Source: Sphaerolaimus hirsutus (lineage: Eukaryota; Nematoda; Chromadorea; Monhysterida; Sphaerolaimidae). From it: a stretch of 64,000 nt of DNA. The stretch spans positions 16,734,704 through 16,798,703 of the forward strand of contig OZ038452.1 in assembly GCA_964036195.1 (NCBI GenBank), given 5' to 3'. Position numbers and translations under genes: made by a program. This document shows positions 52,711-62,210 of the stretch, piece after piece (the stretch's first letter is position 1; each line of letters begins with the position of its first letter). The notes below the pieces were generated by a model. The model did no database searches. It was not told the DNA's origin and saw only the letters and a program-made list of their open reading frames with translations.

Positions 52711-52748
52711 CATAAAAGAGAGCCCCAGTCCAGTGATCATCATCAGTC
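52711..52748 (+). promoter_or_regulatory. Core promoter of the 3' LTR (TATA plus initiator)
   Basis: CATAAAAG and TCAGTC have the same spacing as in the 5' LTR. From here transcription would run out into the flanking DNA towards the p47 exons. Confidence 0.55.
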
Positions 52749-53414
52749 TATCCAATTCAATTCTAATTACTAAGTCAGTGATTTACCAGCTGAAATGAGC
52801 CTACCCTTGGTTATTCATTCTCTGCTAACTCTGGCATAGGCCTTCTCTTCCCTCTGCACGGTGACATTTAGGTTCACAGGGGCAGGAGTGGCCACACGGA
52901 GCTGCCGGTATAGCTAAGATAGGGTGTTGTATGGGGAGAACCCACCATCTGTGATGCTTACTGTACGTCTGGACCTCTGTGGACTTGTTTTAGGCGTAGT
53001 ATAAGCTGAAGTAGGCTGTACACCTATTGACTCGCTCTAGGCTTTCGTAAGGGCCCAAACAGTTGTGCTACGTCGTCGTAGATTACTTTGATAGTGGTGC
53101 TGTGCCAAGCTAGGACTTAAGTACCTGGACTTGTGTGGTCTCTTACCAGTGTACCGTACTGCTATCCTCACCTGTCTGGTTTAGCTTATATGACCCTGAG
53201 TGTTATTTAGTCATTTTTATGTTAATGTTTTGATTTGGAAAGTGGAAAGGTAAATTGGAAATATTTTAAATACTTTGGAAACTTTAAATTGCAACGTTAT
53301 TTGAGAAACCCAATTAGTGTAATTCAAGCTTACTCCGGTGCAACTATTCTCTACTTAGTCTATTGGCTCATTCCAGCTAGTGGATCTAATTAATTCTATT
53401 CTAATTTGTGAATC

Positions 53415-54710
53415 ATGATGGAAGTCGCTTTTATTTGCTTGCATTCGAGTGATGTTCAGTTGTCGGTTTTCGAAGCGTGGGCGAGTCTTGTTTCTGTTTC
53501 TGAGAGTGCGCCAAGTTCTGAAGGTTTCTGGGAAGTTGATGATTTGGAAATGGGCCCTGTTTTGGATAGTTTTGAACCCGTGTCGGAATTGTTTCAAATT
53601 CAGCGAAGGGCCACGTATGCGGAAAAGGTTCAAGGTGCCGATGATTTTGTGGTTGATTCTGTTCTGCCCAATGGCGAAGTGATTTGTGATGTTTCTCAGC
53701 AGTGGTTGCTTGATCACTTGATCATGGAGCCAGCTTTTATTGAACCCGGAATTTGTGGTGTTTTTGAGAAAACTGCTGAAAGGCTGAAGAAATCTGTGCA
53801 GCCTAGAAACCTTTGGTATTTGGTGGGTAAGAGAGGGAAATTACAGCCGCACGTTATTCGCCGCAAGCTTTTGCAATTTGCGCGACCGGACTTTGTTAGC
53901 TGTGGCAACCAAGTAGACCGAAAAGCTCAGAAGCCTACGTCCTTCGGAGTAGCTAGGTTGAAAGGCACCAAGCTGGTGAAGTTTGGCAGACAGGTTCCCC
54001 GCGCATGCGGCAAGCGTAGGGCTTGTAGGGCAATTGTTAGGCATCCAGTGGACAACATGTCGCTCGTTGAATTGTCGGAATTGTGTGACTATTGGGTTGG
54101 CGTGTTGCCATCGTTTGTCGTTCCACGCGTGCAAAAGGTAACCAAGTCTCCCGTTAGGTGCTGTAGATTTGGTGTCATTAGGCAGGATGGGTTGCACGAG
54201 CGCATCGTTGAAAGTTCTGACGGATATGGACATTGTCCAAGGTGTTTCTATCTGGCCCATAATGGTGAGGTTGCAAGCTCCGGGGATGTATCGTATGGCA
54301 ATAGAGGCAAGGTTGCAAGACCCGAGGGGTTATATTATTATATTGGAGACAATGTTGCAGTACCCGGGGGTCCACTTTATTATAGTTTGACCCCCCCCCC
54401 CTCTGGAGACCACTATGAAACAATCACCCCCCCTCGAAATACCCCCCCCCCCAGATTGAGTGTAAAGAGAACGTACATGCCAAATATTGCAGTTTGTGTT
54501 CTGCGTAGTGCAGAACACACGTTAAAACAATGTCGGAATCACGTTAGAACAGTGTTTATACCATCTACAGTGTGCGCAGAAATTCCTGTGCGTATTGGCA
54601 CCGACCCAAGTGCCACTGTTACTCCGCGCACTCGCGCCAGCCTACATGTTAAAACTGCACGCGAATTTTGGCCCGGCCGCGCGCCCCGTTTTCCCTATAC
54701 AAACTTGTGA
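53415..54710 (+). CDS. 3' LTR copy of ORF1, running into host flank
   Basis: The first 323 codons equal ORF1 apart from two or three substitutions. From 54385 onwards the frame continues through the interrupted TA-element and ends at 54710. The tail is therefore host or transposon sequence, and this copy is a by-product of LTR duplication rather than a separate gene. Confidence 0.6.
   Translation: MMEVAFICLHSSDVQLSVFEAWASLVSVSESAPSSEGFWEVDDLEMGPVLDSFEPVSELFQIQRRATYAEKVQGADDFVVDSVLPNGEVICDVSQQWLLDHLIMEPAFIEPGICGVFEKTAERLKKSVQPRNLWYLVGKRGKLQPHVIRRKLLQFARPDFVSCGNQVDRKAQKPTSFGVARLKGTKLVKFGRQVPRACGKRRACRAIVRHPVDNMSLVELSELCDYWVGVLPSFVVPRVQKVTKSPVRCCRFGVIRQDGLHERIVESSDGYGHCPRCFYLAHNGEVASSGDVSYGNRGKVARPEGLYYYIGDNVAVPGGPLYYSLTPPPSGDHYETITPPRNTPPPRLSVKRTYMPNIAVCVLRSAEHTLKQCRNHVRTVFIPSTVCAEIPVRIGTDPSATVTPRTRASLHVKTAREFWPGRAPRFPYTNL
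53924..53954 (+). repeat. Conserved-loop hairpin 24 (3' LTR copy of hairpin 5)
   Basis: Same stem and loop as 28343-28373. One substitution lies just after the stem. Confidence 0.8.
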
Positions 54711-54980
54711 TTTTTACGAACCTTTCGAGGCCCACCACGCACTTGAAAATGGGAATTGTGGGTCGAGCGTACGCACAGGGGGCTAAAATTATGTCCGTTC
54801 TCTGTCAGATGTAAAAAATCGTAGAAATTTAACTGTCGTTATTGAGCTCACACACAAAAAAAGGCGAGCCTGACGGAACGTTCGTGATTTTTGGGGTTAG
54901 CGCTAGTGGGCATTTACACGAAAGTGGGCGGAGCTTACGCTGACCGCCGCATGCAAAGCAAAATATCTGCGCACACTGTA
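54565..54980 (+). mobile_element. MITE with TIR CTACAGTGYGCGCAGA (copy 2)
   Basis: Same family and orientation as 214-628. It lies inside the TA-flanked element that the retrotransposon also hit. Confidence 0.75.
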
Positions 54981-55205
54981 CGTACTAATATTAGTTTACA
55001 TAACTTTATAAATGGCGGTTTTTGTTGTATTTTTCGACGTCTGCGTACGTTTCAGACGACAATTTCGTACTGGTATTCAAAAAAATTTCTTATGAAATAA
55101 TAACCCCCCCCCCCCTCGAAATACCCCGCCCCCTCGTTTGACTCCCCCCCTCTCGAGACCACTATGAAACAATCACCCCCCGGGGGGTATTTCGAGGAAA
55201 TACGG

Positions 55206-56869
55206 TAGGTGTGCTGTCCGCGGAGTAAAAATAAATACCATTGGCAGGAGTAACTTTGAGGGTTTTTTTAAATACCGTATTACCTCGAAATACCCCCAGG
55301 GGGTTTATTTTTTCGCCAGAAAAATAATTTTGAGGGGGGGATAATTCGAGGGGGGTCTATTATTTCGCCAGAAATTTTTGGAAATTCCCCATACTCAGAC
55401 GTAGTAAAATTACACAATTACATAGATGTATATGTGTTTATAGGCATATATTACTGTATATACACATAAACCCTTCCCTAACGTCACCCAATCATCGGTT
55501 TTAACGTGTGTTCTGCACAGATCACAAACTGCGGTATTTGTCATGTACGCTCTCTTTACACACAATTTTAGGGGGGGGGTATTTCGAGGGGGGGTCATTA
55601 TTTCCTCAGCCAAATTTTAGGGGGGTATTTCGAGGGGGGGGGGGTTAATTCAAGGGGGGGGGGTAATTCAAGGGGGTTAATTCGAGGTAATACGGTGAAT
55701 TACACTGCACACCAAGGAACGCATTATAGAACAACGTCCTTAAAGAAAAAGAACAATAAATGCTTGGGATTGAAAAACATCGAAGTTGCTCCTCCAGATT
55801 CCCAACTCGTTCAATTTGGGAATTGTCAAATGCCATACATTCCAATTAGATTAGGTACCAGTAAATATAAATAATACAGTATTCATGTACAGTTATAAAT
55901 GCCAAATACAGTACTTCCATCACCGGTAAAATGTTTTTACAAATTTGTGAGTGTAGTAGAGTTTCGTTCCAAAAGCGCCTGACATGAGCACTAAATACAG
56001 AAATAGTGTTAGGCATGGATCCGTTCGGACACGGCAGCATTTGGCGTGCTGTCGACTAAAAAAACAACAACATTTTTATACGTGTAAAATGTGAAGTCAC
56101 ATGAGTATTCGCAAACATTTAGCCGCTTTTGAAAAACTGGCTAGAAGACTGGCTTTTGAAGTTTTTTGTCGAGCTAGAAAGGGATCGGGTCACGTATGAG
56201 AACTTGGCCCTGATCCCAGTTACCAGTTGCGGATTATACGAATGAGAGTGATAGATCAAAGTTAGCTCAAAATCGCTAAAATTTGCTCCACTTTGACAGT
56301 TTCCACCTTCATAATCGCTATTTTCGTTTATTTACATGGTTATATAGCTAGTACTAGCCTATTTCATATTGTAAAAATCACATTTTATTCATATTTTATA
56401 GAGAATTTCGGAATTGTGGCCGGCTGCCAAGTTCTCATACGGGGACTCTACCCTAGAAAGTACATACGTAGATAATAAGGATGGGGCTATATGAGTGATT
56501 TTGGCCCACGTCCAAGTTACCAGTTCCATATTGCACGAACGAGGTTGAATGCTCAAATTTCGCTCAAAATCGCTATAATGTTCTCCATGTTGCCAGTTTT
56601 TACCTTCAAAATCACCCTTTATGTCTAGATATACGAGCTCTATACCTATTTTTAGCCGATTTTACCCAAATTTTTTAACGGCTTCGAAATATTTGGCTGA
56701 CTGCCAACATCATATAAGCATATATGTATCCTATTACGACAACCGGCAAAAAAGAAAAGCAACTCTGGATTTGCCGACAGCTTGAAATGAGTGACAAACG
56801 GTTTGTTTCAGCGTGTCTGTTCCAAATCACCATTTTCGTCACTTTCCAAAACATTTTACGTGCCCCCAG
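55206..56869 (+). other. Region upstream of the recognised p47 exons
   Basis: It holds the TA-flanked element at 55275-55695, then AT-rich sequence with repeated words (AAAATCGCTAAAATTTGCTCC near 56270 and AAAATCGCTATAATGTTCTCC near 56566). No UBA-domain exon of p47 was recognised. The frame upstream of the first p47 exon is open back to an ATG at 56724 and another at 56787, so a start here cannot be excluded. Confidence 0.45.
55275..55695 (+). mobile_element. TA-flanked TIR element, copy D
   Basis: CCGTATTACCTCGAAATACC at the left and the GAGGTAATACGG end at the right. TA precedes the left end, and the right flank is TG. The interior (CATATATTACTGTATATACAC, G-runs) closely matches copy A at 20285-20710. 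Confidence 0.78.
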
Positions 56870-59800
56870 CTTCGCGACTCTCGGTTCGCTGGGTGGAGGC
56901 TCCGGCCGCCGTCGCAGTGGGTCTGGTTCCGGCTCGGAGAACGACGATGACAAACGCGCCAGGGAAGGGCAGTCGTTCTACGTCGGCGGCAGCGAGAACA
57001 GGTGCGCCCCATTTTTGCTGCTTTTGATTTCTGAGACTCGTTTTTTGTATACTAGGCTGACCGCAAAGTATGCGCAGAATCCCACCATAGTTTAATGAAT
57101 AAACTCTTCTGATAAATTTCGTAATTAATTATTCCATAGTAAAACCGTATTTAAGTATGATGAAAAACCTATAATTTTTGGTTCATCATTCATATGGGTT
57201 ATGGTAGCTTTCCGTACTAAGTGTGATATCCCCCAAGTATACCCCTTACCATCGCACTGCTCAGCGGGCAGCAAGTGGTGGGTCCCCCGCGCGACCGGCC
57301 CGCAGCCGGCAGTCGGCGGGAAGAGATGATCGAGGCGCTGCTGCGGCAGGCGCAGGCGCAGGGGGAGGCGCATGCAAGTCAAGCTCGCAGCCGGTCGCCT
57401 TCCCCCGCAGGGGCACAAGCCGCTGAGGGCGGACCTGTGGTAAGTCAAGTGCAGGGACGTACGCAGGATTTTTGAGCGGGGGGGCGGATTGTATACGGAG
57501 CCCGGCGAACGGGGGGGGGGCGGCGCCCCCCCCCCCTAAAATTTGGCCGTATAGTAAAGGAATGAAGCCATGGCGCTGGCGCCATTTGTAGGCGCCAGCG
57601 CCATGGCAGTATTGGCGCTGGCGCCAACGTATACGATATAGGTATTTATTAAGACCTAGATATAGTTACTATGACCACGTGGGGCACTTTTATTATGCTG
57701 TTTGGACACCTGAAATTCTACATTAAAGAACGGGGTTGGGTTTGCGCGCTTGCGCGCAAAAAATTTTTCAAAGTACCTACAAAATCGCTTTACAAAAGTG
57801 CCATTCCTGGCAAATTTTTATGACCGGCCCGTGAACGGGGGGGGCGGCCGCCCCCCCCGCCCCCCCCCCTGCGTACGTCCTTGGTCAAGTGTGAATGTGC
57901 CTCTGCGGCTCGAGTGTACATTTTTATACATGTTTTGAATTCAGATCCCGGTCGTGCTCAAGTTGTGGTCGAATGGATTCTCTCTGGATGACGGCGAGTT
58001 GCGGCCGTATGACGACCCTGCGAATGCGGCGTTTATGCAACAAATTACGATGGGGTCAGTGTGGGTTTTGAGATCTTGGAAACATGTTTGTCGAGGATGT
58101 ATGCGGAAACATTGCCGCACGCGTATGGTTTGAACAAAAATTTCAACGCCTTATAAAAAAATTCATAAAAAAAGTATTTAAAAAAATCAAAATAAGATTT
58201 TTCAAGATTGACCAAAATAGCGCCGTTCGCCGTGCTCCGAAAACAAACAGTCCCGCCGCTCAAATATCCTTGATACGCCCCTGACCAATGTAAACGTGTA
58301 TGTGTAATTGCGCGAGCAAATTTCAAAATACTTGGTGGATTCGCTCTACCAGAAACTTGCCTTTTTATAATAAAAAAATCAGTTTCCACCCTGTGATTTA
58401 AAAAAATCAAATCCGTGAAAACCCGAGGGCCACCCCTACGCAGGCGCGTGCCGTCCGAGCTGGCGCGCACGTACCGCTCGACGAACATCGACCTGAAGCT
58501 GGAGCCGCATCGCGAGGAGGAATACAAGCTGCCGCCGCTGAAGCCGTTCACCGGCACGGGGCAGCGGCTCGGCGCCGTCGTGCCTACTGTGGTCGGCGCC
58601 GGCACTGTCGCACCCGCGGCCGCGTCGCATGGTTCGTTTTTGGCCCTGAAACGCCACATGTCCAAGGGCTGTTTCTCCGGGCTATTGTTGATTTGCGCCT
58701 TGATAATGATATACAATAAAGAACTAAAGCCAATGAAAACGACCCCTGTATGTGAAATTGCGCGAAAAATTTCTGGTGAATCAGTACTGAAATTCATAGC
58801 TGCCTTTCTTGAAAAAGCGGATTTGATTTTTGCGTTGTTTTGATAGATAAACAATTGGGGATGTAGGGGGATTATTGCCTCCAGATATAGGTGTGTTTGT
58901 AATAGATGGATAGCAGGGGGTAATAAAATAGATGATGGCTTGAGCATTGGCGACTCCCCCCCCTACCAAACTAAACCTCTATATTTCACGTAGCTGCGGC
59001 GCAATCGTCTTCGTGCACTTCGCCGGCGGCGAAGACGAGCGAGCTGCCGGTGGACGAGAAGCTGCCGCTGGGCAAAGTGCAAGTGCGCCTGATGAACGAC
59101 ACCCGCCTGGTGACCAGGGTCAACCCCGACAGGCACACCGTGGCCGATCTGCGACGGCTCATTGTCGCGTATGTTGCATGCACTGCTTCTGCAGATAAAG
59201 GTCCCCGGGGCAGTGCCAGACCCTGTAAAATGTATAATAAAAAAACATTGTAAAATGTCGAGTGTCACGTAGATGACGCTTTGCTTTTGAACGCTTTGCA
59301 TGACATTTACGGGGTCTTTTACTTGACATTTGGCACTTTGCATGACACTTTACAGGGGTTTTTTTTACATTAATTACATTTTACAAGGTCTTTTACAGGA
59401 CTGACACCAGTACAACCTGACTTCTCTGCTTTTTTTCCTGGGAGCGTGGCGTTTAGTGATGCGAAAAGCGCCAGAACTTTGGCGCCAAGCGCCAAAAGCG
59501 CCATGGCGCTTTTCCGACCCTTAGCGCCAAGCGCCAATGGCGCCAGAGCAAAATGGCGCCAAGCGCCAGAAGCGCCATGGCGCTTTTTGCTTTGGCGCTA
59601 GCGCCAAGCGCCAGCGCCAGGCATTTTGTTCCTGGCGCCAGTCAAAAATAGCGCCAAGCGCCAAAAGCGCCATGGCGCTTTTCATAGGCATGGCGCCAAG
59701 CGCCAATGGCGCCACAGGAAAATAGCGCCAAAAGCGCCATGGCGCTTTTTGCTTTGGCGCTAGCGCCAGGCGCCAGCGCCATAGCGCTTTTACATCACTA

Positions 59801-59979
59801 GTGGCGTTCACTTAGGTTTCTCTACGCTCTTAATTCACTGCAGGAATTACCCCGACTTTGAGTTCACGCCGTTCGTTCTGATGGCGACATTCCCTAATCG
59901 AATTCTCACGGATGAAAGTGCAACCGTCAACGCTGCCGGCATAAATAATTCAATGATCCAACAGAAAAAAGATGCCTAG
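56870..59979 (+). CDS. NSFL1C: p97/VCP cofactor p47 (SEP-UBX), C-terminal six exons
   Basis: Adaptor of the AAA ATPase p97 in membrane fusion and ubiquitin-linked processing. Exons: 56870-57001, 57265-57439, 57945-58054, 58444-58631, 58994-59168, 59844-59979. Phases agree throughout. Visible in order: an acidic/Ser linker with the family motif [20 protein letters not shown]; a charged helix ([20 protein letters not shown]); the SEP domain ([20 protein letters not shown] ... [15 protein letters not shown]); then a UBX domain ([17 protein letters not shown] ... [10 protein letters not shown]) whose FPN loop is the p97 contact. The protein ends [11 protein letters not shown] with TAG at 59977. 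The N-terminal UBA domain is not found between here and the monooxygenase gene. Either it was lost, or its exons are unrecognised, or the giant retrotransposon sits within this gene. The first exon's left border (CCCCCAG at 56863-56869) is the least certain. Confidence 0.92.
57452..57883 (+). mobile_element. hAT-type element in p47 intron 2, TSD GTCAAGTG
   Basis: The termini CAGGGACGTACGCAGG and CCTGCGTACGTCCTTG are inverted repeats, flanked by the perfect 8-bp GTCAAGTG at 57444-57451 and 57884-57891. The interior has G- and C-runs and GGCGCCAGCGCCATGG words. A related end lies at 11173. Confidence 0.88.
58055..58443 (+). other. p47 intron 3
   Basis: AT-rich, no coding signal. It includes AAAAAAATCA-type words like those at 790-830 and 2020-2090. 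Confidence 0.45.
58632..58993 (+). other. p47 intron 4
   Basis: Short AT-rich intron with nothing I can name, bounded by GTTCGT and CGTAG. Confidence 0.45.
59208..59400 (+). repeat. GTAAAATGT foldback in p47 intron 5
   Basis: AGACCCTGTAAAATGT at the left is answered by ACATTTTACAAGGTC at the right, with GTCATGCAAAGTGTC-type internal words. Same family as 14961-15105 and 8231-8520. Confidence 0.6.
59454..59800 (+). mobile_element. GCGCCA-filled hAT-type element, TSD GTGGCGTT
   Basis: TAGTGATGCGAAAAGCGCC and GGCGCTTTTACATCACTA are inverted repeats, flanked by the perfect 8-bp GTGGCGTT (59446-59453 and 59801-59808). The interior is almost entirely GCGCCAAAAGCGCCATGGCGC-like units in both orientations. 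Confidence 0.9.
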
Positions 59980-61423
59980 TGAACACATTTCATTCTCGTG
60001 ATTCCTTTCTGGCCTTTGCTTTGTTAGGGTCGTTTTGCGGGTGTTTTGGATAAGGCGATTAGTAGGGGCCTCCAATTTTTAGCTGAAGTTCATGTAGATT
60101 GTAAATCACTCCGCCAGAAAGCATACGTAAAGGTTAAAATTCTTCCCGAAGAAGGCTATATGAACCCTTTGTAGTGGGTAAAGGACAAAAAGACAAATGA
60201 TCCCCGCGAACGCCTCACCCCTGGTAGCGACATTTACAATTCCATGCATTTCATATATGGGGAGTTTCATTCTAAAAACGCATATATCCACAATTTTCAA
60301 TTTTCCAAAATAGCATTTTAAAGTTTGACGATGGCCCGACGGCGCTATGTATGGGCGACAAAGCTTGCCTTGCACTTTTCAGATAGATCCGACATTTCTA
60401 TACAATTTTTGTAGCCACAAATTTTGTTGGCCGGGAAATATTTAGGGAGTTATGTGAAGTTTTGTAAATCACCCAAAATTGGGAACAAATCTGAACATTT
60501 GAAATTAAATGTTAAATAACTTCTTCACGGTGCATCGTAGGCAAAAACGAATTACACGACTGCAAAGCCCGTGTCTAAAAGTACCTCTAACTAAATTTTC
60601 AGATCAATATATACACGCATATTTAATTTATAATGCAAAATAGATTTAGAAATTCACGTATGCATTTTTGGAAATGAAACTTTGTTTTGTATGGGAATTC
60701 CGGCCAGCTCTTCTCGACCGATCCGAAGCACGCGTGCATTTTTGGAAATGAAACTTTTTTTTGGATATGTGCATTTTCGATATGAAACTCCGGCAGTCTG
60801 AGATGAATTTATGCATATTCGATGTGAAAGTCCTGTTTTTCATAGGGGAATGGATATGTGAACTTTCGATGTGAAAATTGCGATTTTTTTGAAAATCGGT
60901 ACCACTGTATCTCGGGAACGAAATGGACTATAACGCTGATTTTTTTTCTCGAAAATGTGAAAAACTATACGTGGAGGTCAAATCCACGCTTAACTCGATT
61001 TTTATATATGTCTCAACCTGGACGGTAGGGGGCGTCACCCCAGCTCCCTGGATATGTCATTGTGCTTGGAAATTTGGGGCCACTCGACCCACTATTGGAA
61101 GCCCCTGGTGATAGGTTTGTCTTTGTTAAAATTACTACTTCTGTATTGTACATGAAGACAAGTGCCCACTATTGTGACCGGGTTGGCTCGTGTTGTTTTT
61201 AAAAGTTTGTTTAGGTAAAGCTCTAGCCATCCCTAATTGTGACTAACAGTGCGGGTTCTTTGTGCAGTCGTAATAAATAAAAATGGAATATTTATAATGC
61301 GTTATTCTTCCACTTTCGTTCGGTTCGCTTACACCGAGGCACACAGCTGTCTTATTTGTTACGTCTTCATTGTCTGTCCCATCTGTTTATCCAGTAGTCC
61401 CATTTGTGCGCAGGTAAGCGACC
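59980..61423 (+). other. Intergenic region after p47
   Basis: 60640-60900 holds degenerate tandem repeats around CATTTTTGGAAATGAAACTT and TTTCGATATGAAACTCC. The rest, including about 1 kb around it, shows no gene or element that I can support. Confidence 0.45.
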
Positions 61424-61524
61424 ATGAGTATCTTGAAGCTGTTCAGCAGCACTTCGTGGGGCAACCTGCGCAAGGCCGTGCAGCAGTACGGCGGGCTCAA
61501 GGGCGCCTTCACCCAGCTCTTCAT
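61424..61524 (+). CDS. NDUFA12: Probable first exon of complex I subunit NDUFA12
   Basis: ATG at 61424 (GCGACCATGA) opens MSILKLFSSTSWGNLRKAVQ followed by QYGGLKGAFTQLF. The GG-[LI]-[KR]-G-A-x3-L-[FY] pattern matches the start of the NDUFA12/B17.2 accessory subunit of mitochondrial complex I. The exon is taken to end before GTTGGT at 61525, which fits the local donor consensus. Read on, the frame stops at 61541. The remaining exons are not in the window; a retroelement follows. The exon is short, so the call is moderate. Confidence 0.55.
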
Positions 61525-62210
61525 GTTGGTCATGCTGTTGTGAGGGGTCGACGCTCGTTTGGGCGCTGTTTTGCGTTTGTGCATTGATATTTTATACTCG
61601 GATGACATAACGCCGTACATTTTTCCGGAGGAAACACTATCATGACGTCATCACTTCTGTCGCCCGCGTGGGCGAGTACGCATTTCGATGTATTTTCGCG
61701 CGCGGCGGTGCAGCGAATGCACCGCCGAAGTAGAACCCGCAACTTTGGTGTTTCACGCTAATTTGAGTAGGCCATGATGGCACTTTTATTTACTTGTGTT
61801 CATTTGTTCGTTTTCCCTCGATTCATTTGCCCCCCGGGGCCGATCCATGAATCCGAGACTTTATTTTGATTTCACTTGTTGCTTGGCGACTGTGAATTGA
61901 TAAACGCAACATCACATCGCAAGCACACGTTTTTCCTCGGTCACCCAGCACCTGTGGAGTTGACACTTGCTCGTCAATAGTCCACTCGCTGGTCTCAAAT
62001 CGAACATTTGCACCACGGTAGCACGACCGCCCATTTTGCTCTACTACCGTGCGTGCAACATGGTGATCGTACGGTTAAATTAAAACGAACCCAAAACAAA
62101 GTCACCCGGGCGTCAAGCAGCGACCCCCGGCACGCGCAAGAAAATTACCGGCTGCGCACCGGCACACGTAGAAATTTTCCGCATCGAAGCGGCGCGCAAA
62201 CGAAAGCGCA
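61525..62210 (+). other. Sequence between the NDUFA12 exon and the second retroelement ORF
   Basis: It probably includes the LTR or leader of the second retroelement, but the matching LTR is outside the window. A TGG at 62061 after CAACA could be a primer-binding site. The words AGGAAACACTATCATGACGTCATC match the foldback family at 19016-19287. Confidence 0.35.

Larger units (their letters stand above)
25353..54384 (+). mobile_element. Giant (29.0 kb) Ty3/gypsy-type LTR retrotransposon
   Basis: The two 3451-bp direct repeats at the ends differ at about ten positions by eye. They begin TGTAATGCGAG and end TTATTATA, and are flanked by the 4-bp duplication GTTT (25349-25352 and 54385-54388). 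Order inside: LTR-borne ORF, PBS-like site, second ORF, gag, pol (NC-PR-RT-RH-INT, Ty3/gypsy order), polypurine/LTR-start relic, 2270-codon ORF with NADAR, hairpin cluster, small spliced gene, polypurine tract. Its size and long LTRs recall the Ogre (plants) and Burro (planarian) giants. Low LTR divergence and long open frames point to a recent insertion. Confidence 0.97.
50934..54384 (+). repeat. 3' LTR of the giant retrotransposon
   Basis: Colinear with the 5' LTR. Differences seen by eye are mostly single transitions (for example near 51032, 51052, 51713, 51724, 51788, 52193, 53072, 53636, 53960, 54007). Ends TTATTATA, followed by the GTTT duplication. Confidence 0.97.
25322..55205 (+). 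mobile_element. TA-flanked TIR element, copy C, split by the giant retrotransposon
   Basis: The left 31 bp (25322-25352, CCGTATTTCCTCGAAATACC...) and the segment 54385-55205 (ending GGTATTTCGAGGAAATACGG) are the two parts of one element, with TA at 25320-25321 and 55206-55207. Removing the retrotransposon leaves a normal family member that itself holds the MITE at 54565-54980. This independently confirms the retrotransposon borders. Confidence 0.85.

Noticed and set aside
58045..58947. 300-codon ORF on the minus strand
   Set aside because: It lies antisense to p47 exon 4 and adjoining introns and has no recognisable domain. The plus-strand exon is supported by homology and splice phases.
59521..59811. 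Minus-strand ORF with [15 protein letters not shown] repeats
   Set aside because: It is a translation of the GCGCCA array in the hAT element, not a gene.
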